A stretch of 45,817 bases of DNA, taken from Candidatus Rokuibacteriota bacterium. Lineage in GTDB: Bacteria > Methylomirabilota > Methylomirabilia > Rokubacteriales > CSP1-6. The stretch spans positions 1 to 45,817 of the forward strand of contig QHSP01000061.1 of NCBI GenBank assembly GCA_003220495.1. Reading direction: 5' to 3'. Below, one piece after another: positions 31,851 through 40,637 of the stretch. The stretch's first letter is position 1. Each line of letters starts with the position of its first letter. The notes beneath the pieces were generated by a model. It saw nothing but the letters and a program-made list of their open reading frames with translations, had not been told where the DNA came from and did not search any database. The position numbers and the translations under genes were made by a program.

Positions 31851-34211
31851 ATGGCCAATCCGGTGACGGTCGAAAAATTCGGCATCGGGCAGTCGGTGCG
31901 TCGCATCGAAGATCCTCGCCTGCTCCAGGGGTTCGGGCGCTACGCGGACGACGTGAACCTGCCCCACCAGGCCTACGCGGTCGTGGTGCGTTCTCCCCAC
32001 GCGCACGCCGCCATCCGCTCGATCGACGCGACCGCCGCCCGGAACGCGAGCGGCGTTCTCGCCGTGTTCACCGGCGCCGATCTGGCGGCCGACGGGCTCG
32101 GCAACCTGCCGACCGACAAGTCGCGCAAGCGTCGCGACGGGTCGCCGGCGTTCGCGACGCCGCGGCCGGCCCTGGTCCGCGACCGCGCGCGCCACGTCGG
32201 TGACCCCGTCGCGCTCGTCATCGCGCAGACGACCGAGCAGGCGGTCGACGCGGCCGAGCTGGTCGCGATCGACTACGAGCCGTTGCCGGCCGTCGCCGCG
32301 ACCGCCGACGCCATGCGCGCCGGCGCGCCGGCGGTGTGGGCGGAGGTGCCGGACAACATCGCCTTCGTCTGGGAGGCCGGCAACAAGGAGGCGGTGGCGC
32401 GCGGGATCGCGGGTGCGGCCCACGTGACCCGCCTCGATTACGTGGTGTCGCGCGTGGCCGCCGCGCCCATGGAGCCCCGCGGCGCGGTCGGCGAGTGGGA
32501 CCGGCGCACGGGCCGCTACACCCTCCACACCGGTATCCAGGCGCCTCACGGCCTGCGAACCTTGCTGGCCGATCAGGTGTTCAAGATCCCGCAGAGCCAC
32601 CTGCGGGTGATCACCGGCGAGGTTGGCGGCAGCTTCGGGATGAAGAGCGGCGCCTATCCCGAGCCCGTGCTGGTGCTCTGGGCCGCGAAGCGCCTGGGGC
32701 GGCCGGTCAAGTGGACGTCCGATCGGCGCGAAGGCTTCGTCACCGACGAGCACGGGCGTGACAACGTCTCGACCGCCGAGCTGGCGCTGGACGCGAACGG
32801 CAAATTCCTGGCGCTGCGCGTGGCCATCAACTTGAACATCGGCGCCTATTTCACGCCGCGAAGCGCCGGCCCCGGCACCAACAACGTCGGCGGCATCGCC
32901 GGGATCTACACGACGCCGGTGATCCACGTGCAGACGACCGGCGTGTTCTCGAACACGACACCGACCGGGCCCTACCGCGGCGCCGGGCGTCCGGAGGCGA
33001 CGTACGCCATCGAGCGCGTCATCGACGTGGCGGCGATGGAGCTCAAGATCGACCCGATCGAGCTGCGCCGGCGCAACCTCATCCCGTCGTCGGCGATGCC
33101 GTTCAAGACGGGCCTCGTCTTCACGTACGATTGCGGCGAGTTCGCGCGCGGGATGGACATGGCGCTGAGTCTGGCCGACCGCGCCGGGTTCGAGAAGCGT
33201 CGAACCGAGGCGCGTCAACGGGGCAAGCTGCGCGGTCTGGGCATCGCGAACCCGATCGAGGTCGCCGGCGGGCCCTACACGGCGATGAATCCGGACACGG
33301 CGGAGCTGCGGGTCAACGCCGACGGCTCCGTCTCGCTGTTCGCGGGCTCGACGTCGATGGGCCAGGGCAACGAGACGGCGTTTGCGCAGATCGTCAGCGA
33401 GAAGCTCGGCGTCCCGCCCGAGCGCATCCAGGTGTTCTGGGGCGACAGCGACTTGCTCGGCGCCGGCCGTGGCAACGGCGGCTCGGGCGCCCTCACCGTC
33501 GGCGGCTCGGCGGTGACGCGCGCGACCGAGAAGATCATCGAGCGCGGGCGACGGATCGCCGCGCGCCTGCTCGAGGCGGCTCCCGAGGACGTGGTCCACC
33601 AGGACGGGAAGTTCACCGTGAAGGGCACCGACCGCGGCGTGACGTTCGCCAACGTCGCGCGCGCCGCCTACGTGCCGCGCCAGCTTCCTCAAGGGATGGA
33701 GCCGGGCTTCAGCGAGGAGGCGTCGTTCACTCCGCCGGCGGTCACGTTCCCCAACGGCTCGCAGATCTGCGAGGTCGAGATCGACGAGGAGACCGGCGCC
33801 GTGCGCGTCGTGCGCCACACGGTCGTCGACGACGTCGGGCGCATGGTGAACCCGATGCTCGTGAAGGGACAGATCCACGGGGGCGTGGTGCAGGGGCTCG
33901 GCCAGGGGCTCTACGAGGAGCTCACCTACGAGCCGACGACGGGTCAGCTGCTCGCAGGCTCCTTCATGGACTATGCGATGCCGCGCGCCGACGACATGCC
34001 CGCCTTCGACGTCGACTCCCACGAGGTGCCGACTCAGGTCAATCCGCTCGGCGCCAAGGGAGTCGGCGAGGCGGGCACGGTGGGAGCGCTGCCCGCGCTC
34101 CTGAACGCGGTCAACGATGCCCTGGCGCCGCTCGGCGTGCGCCACCTCGACATGCCCGTGACGTCCGAGCGCGTCTGGCGCGCGATCCAGGACGCGAAGG
34201 CGCATCGCTGA
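31851..34211 (+). CDS. Xanthine dehydrogenase-family molybdenum hydroxylase, large subunit (form II CoxL-like)
   Basis: A 786-residue molybdopterin-binding subunit. ATG 31851 (MANPVTVEKFGIGQSVRRIE) fits the family N-terminus; the longer frame to 30954 is antisense. Visible are GEVGGSFGMKSGAYPE, the active-site loop GPYRGAGRPEATYA (Tyr375 to Arg380) and the catalytic Glu740 in GAKGVGEAGTVG. The loop has the RGAGR form of CoxL form II, not the CSFR loop of true carbon monoxide dehydrogenase, so CO oxidation is unlikely. It should hydroxylate an aldehyde or N-heterocycle. The usual FAD and [2Fe-2S] subunits are not adjacent. An amidohydrolase follows by 16 bp. Confidence 0.94.
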   Translation: MANPVTVEKFGIGQSVRRIEDPRLLQGFGRYADDVNLPHQAYAVVVRSPHAHAAIRSIDATAARNASGVLAVFTGADLAADGLGNLPTDKSRKRRDGSPAFATPRPALVRDRARHVGDPVALVIAQTTEQAVDAAELVAIDYEPLPAVAATADAMRAGAPAVWAEVPDNIAFVWEAGNKEAVARGIAGAAHVTRLDYVVSRVAAAPMEPRGAVGEWDRRTGRYTLHTGIQAPHGLRTLLADQVFKIPQSHLRVITGEVGGSFGMKSGAYPEPVLVLWAAKRLGRPVKWTSDRREGFVTDEHGRDNVSTAELALDANGKFLALRVAINLNIGAYFTPRSAGPGTNNVGGIAGIYTTPVIHVQTTGVFSNTTPTGPYRGAGRPEATYAIERVIDVAAMELKIDPIELRRRNLIPSSAMPFKTGLVFTYDCGEFARGMDMALSLADRAGFEKRRTEARQRGKLRGLGIANPIEVAGGPYTAMNPDTAELRVNADGSVSLFAGSTSMGQGNETAFAQIVSEKLGVPPERIQVFWGDSDLLGAGRGNGGSGALTVGGSAVTRATEKIIERGRRIAARLLEAAPEDVVHQDGKFTVKGTDRGVTFANVARAAYVPRQLPQGMEPGFSEEASFTPPAVTFPNGSQICEVEIDEETGAVRVVRHTVVDDVGRMVNPMLVKGQIHGGVVQGLGQGLYEELTYEPTTGQLLAGSFMDYAMPRADDMPAFDVDSHEVPTQVNPLGAKGVGEAGTVGALPALLNAVNDALAPLGVRHLDMPVTSERVWRAIQDAKAHR

Positions 34212-34227
34212 CCGGCTGAGCGCCATC

Positions 34228-35718
34228 GTGACGACGATCATCCGCGGCGGCCGGGTCCTCGACGCGCGCGCCCATCGCGCCGAGGTCGCCGACCTCCTGG
34301 TCACGGGAGACACCATCACCGAGATCGGCGCGCCGGGAATGCCCGCACCGCCGGACGCGACCGTCCTGGACGCGCGCGGCAAGCTGCTTCACCCCGGCCT
34401 GATCAACGCCCACACGCACGCCCACGGTAACCTCGCCAAGGGCATGGGCGACCGGTGGACGCTCGAGCTCCTGCTGACCGCCGGCTCGTGGATCAGCAGC
34501 GGCCGCACGCTCGAGGACAAGCACCTGAGCGCCAAGCTCGGCGCCGCCGAGATGGTGCTGAAGGGCTGCACGGCCAGCTACGATCTGCCGCTCGAATGGC
34601 CGGCGCCGACCCCCGAGGGCCTCCACGCCGTCGGGAGCGCCTACGCGGCCGTCGGCCTGCGCGCGGTCGTGGCCCCGATGGTCGCCGATCGGACCTTCTA
34701 CGAGGCGATTCCCGGTCTGCTGGAGGTCCTGCCGCCCGCGCTGCAGCAAGACGTCGAGAAGCTCCGCCTGGCGCCGTGGAAGACGAGCATCGACAACATG
34801 CGGAACGCGCTGCGCGAGTGGAGGCTCGACCGCGACCAGGTCCGACTGGCCGTCGCGCCGACGATCCCGCACCACTGCTCGGACGAGCTCATCCGCGCCT
34901 GCGTGGCGCTCGCCGCCGAGCACGGCGTCGGGCTCCACACGCACGTCGCCGAGTCCAAGGTGCAGGCGATCGTCGGGCTGCAGCGCTACGGCAAGACACT
35001 GACCGCGCACCTCGACGATCTCGGCGTGGTCGGCGAGCGCTTCACGGTCGCCCACGGCGTGTGGCTCGACGACGACGACATGCGCCGGCTGGGCGACCGG
35101 GGCGCCTCCGTCGCGCACAACGCCGGCAGCAACATGCGCCTTGGCAACGGCTTCGCTGACATGCGGGCCATGCTCGATCGCCGCGTGAACGTGGGCCTCG
35201 GCACCGACGGCGCCAACTGCTCGGACAACCTGAACATGTACGAGTCGATGCGTCTGGCCTCGTTCGTCTCGAAGGCGCAGCGCCCGGATCTCGAGCGGTG
35301 GGTGACGACGGACGAGGTCGTGCGGGCGGCGACCGAGGGCAGCGCGCGGGCGCTCGGCTTCGAGGCGGCGATCGGGCGGCTGGCGCCGGGCTACAAGGCC
35401 GACATCGTGTTTCTCGACCTGGGTCACGTCAACTGGATCCCGCTGAACGATCCGACCAACCAGCTCGTGCACACCGAGGACGGCGGCGCGGTGACGCACG
35501 TGATGATCGGCGGCCGGATGGTCGTGCAGGATCGTCGGCTGACGACGGTCGACGTGGCGGCGCTCGCCCGCGAGGCCGAGGCCGCGCGCGAGCGGCTGGC
35601 TCGGCTCAACGCGCCCGGGAAGGAGCTCTACGAGCGGCTGGCGGCGGTGGTCGGCCGGTTTTGCCCCGGCCTCGCCCACACGCCGTACCACGTCGCGCGC
35701 TACGTCGGCGGCGCCTGA
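34228..35718 (+). CDS. Amidohydrolase, cytosine/guanine-deaminase-like (TrzN/SsnA type)
   Basis: A 496-residue metal-dependent hydrolase with composite beta-sandwich and TIM barrel, starting at GTG 34228. The metal site begins AHTHAHGN (His62, His64). Further ligands are in GLHTHVAESK, TVAHGVWL and GLGTDGANCSDNLNMYES, the last with the catalytic Asp. The C-terminal GYKADIVFLDL closes the sandwich. Members deaminate or dechlorinate N-heterocycles such as guanine, triazines or hydroxy-purines. Placement 16 bp after a molybdenum hydroxylase suggests successive hydroxylation and deamination of an N-heterocycle, which is inference. Confidence 0.94.
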   Translation: MTTIIRGGRVLDARAHRAEVADLLVTGDTITEIGAPGMPAPPDATVLDARGKLLHPGLINAHTHAHGNLAKGMGDRWTLELLLTAGSWISSGRTLEDKHLSAKLGAAEMVLKGCTASYDLPLEWPAPTPEGLHAVGSAYAAVGLRAVVAPMVADRTFYEAIPGLLEVLPPALQQDVEKLRLAPWKTSIDNMRNALREWRLDRDQVRLAVAPTIPHHCSDELIRACVALAAEHGVGLHTHVAESKVQAIVGLQRYGKTLTAHLDDLGVVGERFTVAHGVWLDDDDMRRLGDRGASVAHNAGSNMRLGNGFADMRAMLDRRVNVGLGTDGANCSDNLNMYESMRLASFVSKAQRPDLERWVTTDEVVRAATEGSARALGFEAAIGRLAPGYKADIVFLDLGHVNWIPLNDPTNQLVHTEDGGAVTHVMIGGRMVVQDRRLTTVDVAALAREAEAARERLARLNAPGKELYERLAAVVGRFCPGLAHTPYHVARYVGGA

Positions 35719-35777
35719 CCCGGGGCCGCCTCACCAGTCCGACGCGGACGGATGGCCGCTCGGGCGAACAGCTCGAG

Positions 35778-36686
35778 TCATCGGCGGCTCGCCTCCTTGC
35801 GCAATCCCTGGAGCGCCGACCTTTCTTCCTTGAACGAGGTGCGAATCCAGTCGATCAGGAGTCGCACGCGCGGGACGGTCTTGAGGTCGGGATGGACGAG
35901 CAGCCAGTAGGTGTCACTGAGCTCGGCCAGCGGCGCCGTGAGCCGCACGAGCGTCGGGTCCGAGTCGCCGACGAAGCACGGCAGGATGCCGAGCCCGGCG
36001 CCGGCGCGGATGGCTTCGAGCTGCAACGAGAACCGCGAGGCGCGCACGCGCGGGCGACGCTCGCCGAGGTGTCCCATCAGGAAGGCCATCGAGCGGAAAT
36101 ACTCGTGCGGCGCGTCGTACGCCACCCACGGGCATGTGCGCCAGCGCGCCTCGGTCCGTGTCGACGGCTGCGACTCGACCAGGCTCGTCGCGCCGTAGAC
36201 CGCCGCCTCGATCGTCCCGAGACCGACGCGAACGAGGTGGTTGCGCGCCAGGAGCCCGTGCCGAATCCACAGATCGGTTTCACGCCGATCCAGATCCGGC
36301 TCGCTGTGCGTCTCGGCCAGCTCGACCGTGAGGTCGGCGTGCCTGGCGCTCAGGCTCCCCAGGCGCGGGGCGAGGAAGCGCGCCGGCCATTCGCCCGCGG
36401 AGACCCGCACGACGCCACCGCCGTCGTCGCCGAAGGCCATCCGCCGGCGATCGATGGCCGTGGCCGCTTCGGCCATGCTCTGCGCCATCGGCATGAGGTG
36501 CTGGCCCCCCTTCGTCAGCCGATGACCATCCGGGGTGCGCTCGAACAACCGTGTGCCCAGGCTCTGCTCGAGCTGACGGAGATGGCGGATCACCGTGGGC
36601 TGGCCGAAGCCGAGCACGCGAGCGGCCCGTCGCAGGCTCCCGGCCTGGGCGATGGCGAGAAACACCCGGAGATCGTCCCACTGCAC
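35778..36686 (-). CDS. LysR-family transcriptional regulator
   Basis: A 302-residue LTTR. The winged helix-turn-helix occupies residues 1-60 (MQWDDLRVFLAIAQAGSLRR, then VLGFGQPTVIRHLRQLEQSL). The effector-binding periplasmic-binding-like domain follows from about 90 to 290. It is convergent with the amidohydrolase gene and divergent from a small gene and the large ABC exporter. LTTRs usually control a divergent neighbour, so the small gene/exporter/selenoprotein run or the amidohydrolase group are candidate targets. Confidence 0.94.
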   Translation of the reverse strand: MQWDDLRVFLAIAQAGSLRRAARVLGFGQPTVIRHLRQLEQSLGTRLFERTPDGHRLTKGGQHLMPMAQSMAEAATAIDRRRMAFGDDGGGVVRVSAGEWPARFLAPRLGSLSARHADLTVELAETHSEPDLDRRETDLWIRHGLLARNHLVRVGLGTIEAAVYGATSLVESQPSTRTEARWRTCPWVAYDAPHEYFRSMAFLMGHLGERRPRVRASRFSLQLEAIRAGAGLGILPCFVGDSDPTLVRLTAPLAELSDTYWLLVHPDLKTVPRVRLLIDWIRTSFKEERSALQGLRKEASRR

Positions 36687-36720
36687 GGCGCCAGATTAGC
36701 AACTTCAAAGGGCCGGACGC

Positions 36721-36736
36721 GCTCCGAATGCGGAGC
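36721..36736. promoter_or_regulatory. Inverted repeat upstream of LysR gene
   Basis: GCTCCG-AATG-CGGAGC, a perfect 6-bp inverted repeat with a 4-bp centre, 35 bp upstream of the LysR start and 75 bp upstream of the divergent small gene. It could be an operator for autoregulation or just a small hairpin. Confidence 0.35.
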
Positions 36737-36810
36737 GGGGCGATCCGCCTCTGGCGGCTTCCGCGCGGGCGCCGGCGATGGTGGAGTACCAGATCAAGGA
36801 GGGACACACG

Positions 36811-37023
36811 ATGTGCGACAACGAGTACCTCGCTCATTACATCGTCAGGGAGCGTCTGCGGGAAGCCGAGGCGCGGGGTGTGCTGCGCTCGATGCTTCGC
36901 GAACAGCGCGCCCGAGACGCGACTCGCGAAGAGGCCCAGCCGACGAGGCTCGAGCTCTGGTGGCGGGCGTCAGCCGCGTGGGTTGTTCATCTCACGCTTC
37001 CCAAGATGTGGAATAGGCTCTAG
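36811..37023 (+). CDS. Small hypothetical protein (70 aa)
   Basis: Unrecognised. The ATG 36811 follows AAGGAGGG at ideal distance and is preferred to the ATG at 36778. The 70-residue product (MCDNEYLAHYIVRERLREAE) has a charged helical N-terminal half and an amphipathic or membrane-associated C-terminal segment (LWWRASAAWVVHLTL) ending PKMWNRL. It lies 9 bp upstream of the double ABC exporter and is probably co-transcribed with it. It could be a small accessory membrane peptide, but this is only positional inference. Confidence 0.55.
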   Translation: MCDNEYLAHYIVRERLREAEARGVLRSMLREQRARDATREEAQPTRLELWWRASAAWVVHLTLPKMWNRL

Positions 37024-37032
37024 GCTAGCGCC

Positions 37033-40000
37033 GTGTACCTGGACCCGAGGCTCTGGGCGCTCACGGCGGGCGTCCGCGGTCGAATCGCCGCCACCGTGCT
37101 GGTCGGTCTCGCTGCCGTCGCCGCGGGAATCGCGCGGCTCGCCCTTCTCGGCTTGCTCCTCGGCCGCGTGCTGGCCGGCGAGTCGCTCGCCGCGCTCGCC
37201 CCCGCAATCGCGCTCACCGCGCTGGCTCTGGCCGCCCGCAGCGCGCTCGACTACGCCCGCACGATGGTGGCGCACCACACCGCCGCCCGGGTGCAGGAGC
37301 GCCTGCGCCAGATCCTCTACGCCCAGGTCGCGTCGCTCGGTCCGGCCCACTTCGCGCGCGCCCGAACCGGCGACGTGATGCTCTCGCTCGTGGAGGGCGT
37401 GCAGCAGCTCGAGACGTATTTCGGCCAGTATCTGCCCCAGCTCTTCGTGTCCGCCCTGACGCCGCTGCTCATCTTCGCCTTCGTGGCGTTCGTGGATCTG
37501 CCGGTCGCGCTCGTGCTGCTGGCGGCCGCGTTCGTCGTGCTGCTGGCGCCCGCGCTCTGGCATAGCCGCGATCGTCAGGCGAGCCTCGCCCGCAATCGCG
37601 CCTACGCCGCCTTCGGGGCCGATTTCCTCGACGCCGTGCAGGGGCTGGCGACGCTCAAGGCCTTCGGCCAGAGCGGCGCCCGGGCGCGCGCGCTCCAGCA
37701 GCGCGCTCACGAGCTCTTCCGGAGCACGATGTGGGTGCTCGGCAGCAACACGATGGCGCGCGGCATCACCGACACGGGCATCGCGCTCGGGGCCGCGGTG
37801 GCGCTGGCGCTCGGCGCCTGGCGGGTGAGCACGGGTGCCATGTCGGTGCCCGCGCTGCTGGTCATCCTGATGCTCGGCGTCGAAGTCTTTCGACCCCTGC
37901 GCGAGCTGCGCATCTTGCTCCACCAGGGGATGCTGGGTCTCTCCGCGGCCCGGGGCATCTTCGCGCTGCTCGACGCGGTCCCGGCGGTGTCCGATCGTCC
38001 GGATGGTCCGGAGCCTGCCGACGCCCGTGTGGCCTTCGAAGGCGTCACGTTCGCCTATCCGGGTGCGCGGCGCCCGGCGCACGTGGCGCTGAGCTTTCAC
38101 GTGAGACCGGGCGAGCGCGTCGCGATCGTGGGACCGAGCGGCTCGGGCAAGTCGACGATCGCGCGGCTCCTGCTCCGGTTCCACGATCCCGATCGCGGCC
38201 GGGTCGCGATCGGCGGGCGCGATCTGCGCGAGCTGAGCCTCGAGCAGATCCGGAGCCGCGTCGCGCTCGTCAGCCAGGACACGTGGCTCTTCCACGGCAC
38301 GGTCGAGGACAACCTCCGCATGGGCAAGCCCGACGCGAGCGCCGAGGAGCTGCGGGTGGCCACGCGCGCGGCGAACGCGGAGGAGTTCATCCTGCGTCTG
38401 CCGCAAGGCTACGACACCGTCGTCGGCGAGCGCGGCGTGCGGCTCTCGGGCGGCCAGCGCCAGCGCATCGCGATTGCCCGCGCGCTCCTGCGCGACGCAC
38501 CCATCCTTGTGCTGGACGAGGCGCTCTCATCGGTCGACGCCGAGAGCGAGGCGCTGATCCAGGGCGCGCTCGACCGTCTCATGCGGGGCCGCACGACCCT
38601 CGTCTTCGCGCATCGCCTCTCGAGCGTGGTCGGCGCCGACCGGATCCTCGTGCTCGACGAGGGGCGCCTGGTGGAGCAGGGGACCCACGCCGAGCTGATC
38701 GGCCGCGGCGGCGCCTACACGCGGCTGATGGCCGGGCAGGCGCGTGACGGCGCGGGAGCCGTGGCGGTCGGCGCCCGCCAGATCGCGACGATGGCCAACG
38801 GCGACGGCGCCGCCGCCGACGCCGAGATGCCGGCGGATGAGCCGCAAGCCATCGTCGGCGCCGAGCACGTCGGCTGGGGCCCGGTGCTCCGCACGCTCGT
38901 CGACAAGACGCGCGGCTACCGCACCCGGCTGACCTTGACGTTCTTTCTCGGCGTCGCGCGCGTGACGGCCCTGATCGGCGTCGGCGTCATCAGCGCGCTC
39001 GCGGTGCGAGCCGTCAAGCGGGGTGAGCCGGCCGGGATGCTACTCGGCAGCTTGCTCGTGGTGGCGCCGCTCGCCGGCATCCTCCACTGGTGCGAGTCGT
39101 GGCTGGCTCATGACGTCGCGTACCGTCTGCTCGCCGACATGCGCCTCGCGGTGTTCCAGAAGCTCGACGCGCTCGCGCCCGCCTATCTCACGCGGCGCCG
39201 GTCCGGCGATCTCGTGGGCGCGGCCACGCACGACGTCGAGCTGATCGAATACTTCTTCGCCCACACCGTCACTCCAGCCTTCGTCGCTGTGCTCGTGCCC
39301 GCGGCCGTGCTGGTGGCGCTCGGCGAGTTCGGCCTCGCCCTGGTGCTCGTGCTCGTGCCGTTCCTCTTGTACACGGCGCTCGTTCCCGTGCTCGGCCGAT
39401 CTCGCATCGATCGCCTGAGCTCGCGCGCCCGCGAAGCCTCCGGTGATCTCAATGCGCACGTGGTCGACACCGTCCAGGGCCTCGCCGAGATCGTCGCGTA
39501 TCGCCGCGTCGCCGCCTGGGGGGAGGCGCTCGGCGCCAAGGCCCGTCGTTTCTACGAGCTGCGCCTGCCGTTCCTGCGCGACCTCGCCCGGCAGACGGCC
39601 TTCCAGGAGACGGCCACGGGCCTCGGCGGTCTTGCGGTGATCGGCGCCGGCGCGTGGCTCGCGCATCAAGGACGGATGGACGCGGCGAGCCTGCCCTTGC
39701 TGACCCTGCTCGCGCTGTCCGCGTTCGTCCCCTTGTGGGAGATCGCCCAGGTCGGCCGCCAGCTCGCCGACACCTTGGGCGCCGCCCGCCGGCTCAGCGC
39801 CGTCGAGGCCGAGCCCATTCCGGTGACCGACGGGCCGGGTGTCCCGGCGGCGGCCGCGCGCGGAGGGCTCGCGGTCGAGCTCGCGGACGTTCGTTTCACC
39901 TATCCCGGTCGTACTCGCCCGGCGCTCGGCGCCGTCTCGCTCCGGATCAAGGACGGCAGCACGGTCGCGCTGGTCGGACCGTCCGGCGCGGGAAAGACGA

Positions 40001-40620
40001 CCGTCGCCAGCCTTCTCCTGCGCTTCTGGGATCCGCAATCGGGAGTGATCCGTCTGTTCGGCCATGACCTTCGTGAGTATCAGCTGGACGAGCTTCGCAA
40101 GCGGATCGCGCTCGTCGCGCAGGACACCTACCTCTTCAACGACACGCTTCGCGCCAACGTCATGCTGGCCCGACCCGACGCGGACGACGCGTCGCTCGGC
40201 CTCGCCGTCGAGCGCGCGGCGCTGCAGGAGCTCGTCGCGAGCCTGCCCGACGGGCTCGACACGATCGTGGGCGAGCGCGGCGCGCAGCTCTCGGGCGGCC
40301 AGCGCCAGCGCGTGGCGATCGCCCGGGCCTTTCTCAAGGACGCGCCCGTGCTGATCCTGGACGAGGCGACCTCGCATCTCGATGCGGTGAGCGAAGCCGC
40401 CGTGCGCTCCGCGCTCGAGCGGCTCGCGCGCGACCGGACCACGCTCGTGATCGCGCACCGCCTGTCCACGGTGCGCGACGCCGACGCGATCGTCGTGCTC
40501 GAGGACGGCAAGCTGGTCGAGGTTGGCCGCCACGCCGAGCTCCTGGCGCGGGGCGATCTCTACGCCCACCTGGTCGCCCGCCAGCTCGGCGGTGGCCTCT
40601 CCGCCGCTGCCGCAGACTGA
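37033..40620 (+). CDS. Fused double ABC exporter (CydDC-like, TMD-NBD-TMD-NBD)
   Basis: A 1195-residue protein comprising two complete ABC exporter halves. First half: about six membrane segments, Walker A GPSGSGKST near 366, LSGGQ near 472 and Walker B ILVLDEALSS. A linker at about 570-610 joins the second half, with Walker A GPSGAGKTT near 982, LSGGQ near 1086 and VLILDEATSH. Both ATP sites look intact. The layout resembles CydD plus CydC (thiol/heme-related export for cytochrome bd assembly) joined in one chain; other lipid or drug exporters share the architecture. Start GTG 37033. It ends 17 bp before the GrdB-like selenoprotein, so co-transcription is plausible. Confidence 0.92.
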   Translation: MYLDPRLWALTAGVRGRIAATVLVGLAAVAAGIARLALLGLLLGRVLAGESLAALAPAIALTALALAARSALDYARTMVAHHTAARVQERLRQILYAQVASLGPAHFARARTGDVMLSLVEGVQQLETYFGQYLPQLFVSALTPLLIFAFVAFVDLPVALVLLAAAFVVLLAPALWHSRDRQASLARNRAYAAFGADFLDAVQGLATLKAFGQSGARARALQQRAHELFRSTMWVLGSNTMARGITDTGIALGAAVALALGAWRVSTGAMSVPALLVILMLGVEVFRPLRELRILLHQGMLGLSAARGIFALLDAVPAVSDRPDGPEPADARVAFEGVTFAYPGARRPAHVALSFHVRPGERVAIVGPSGSGKSTIARLLLRFHDPDRGRVAIGGRDLRELSLEQIRSRVALVSQDTWLFHGTVEDNLRMGKPDASAEELRVATRAANAEEFILRLPQGYDTVVGERGVRLSGGQRQRIAIARALLRDAPILVLDEALSSVDAESEALIQGALDRLMRGRTTLVFAHRLSSVVGADRILVLDEGRLVEQGTHAELIGRGGAYTRLMAGQARDGAGAVAVGARQIATMANGDGAAADAEMPADEPQAIVGAEHVGWGPVLRTLVDKTRGYRTRLTLTFFLGVARVTALIGVGVISALAVRAVKRGEPAGMLLGSLLVVAPLAGILHWCESWLAHDVAYRLLADMRLAVFQKLDALAPAYLTRRRSGDLVGAATHDVELIEYFFAHTVTPAFVAVLVPAAVLVALGEFGLALVLVLVPFLLYTALVPVLGRSRIDRLSSRAREASGDLNAHVVDTVQGLAEIVAYRRVAAWGEALGAKARRFYELRLPFLRDLARQTAFQETATGLGGLAVIGAGAWLAHQGRMDAASLPLLTLLALSAFVPLWEIAQVGRQLADTLGAARRLSAVEAEPIPVTDGPGVPAAAARGGLAVELADVRFTYPGRTRPALGAVSLRIKDGSTVALVGPSGAGKTTVASLLLRFWDPQSGVIRLFGHDLREYQLDELRKRIALVAQDTYLFNDTLRANVMLARPDADDASLGLAVERAALQELVASLPDGLDTIVGERGAQLSGGQRQRVAIARAFLKDAPVLILDEATSHLDAVSEAAVRSALERLARDRTTLVIAHRLSTVRDADAIVVLEDGKLVEVGRHAELLARGDLYAHLVARQLGGGLSAAAAD

Positions 40621-40637
40621 GAAGGGACGGAGGCGCC

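Noticed and set aside
31851-34211. Carbon monoxide dehydrogenase large subunit
   Set aside because: The active-site loop reads YRGAGR, not the CSFR form with Cys required for CO oxidation, and no small or medium subunit is adjacent.
31812-34382. 856-codon open frame on the minus strand
   Set aside because: Antisense to the molybdenum hydroxylase gene; low-complexity composition and no recognisable motif.
36721-36736. Intrinsic terminator
   Set aside because: It lies between divergent gene starts and lacks a T-run, so an operator role is more sensible than termination.
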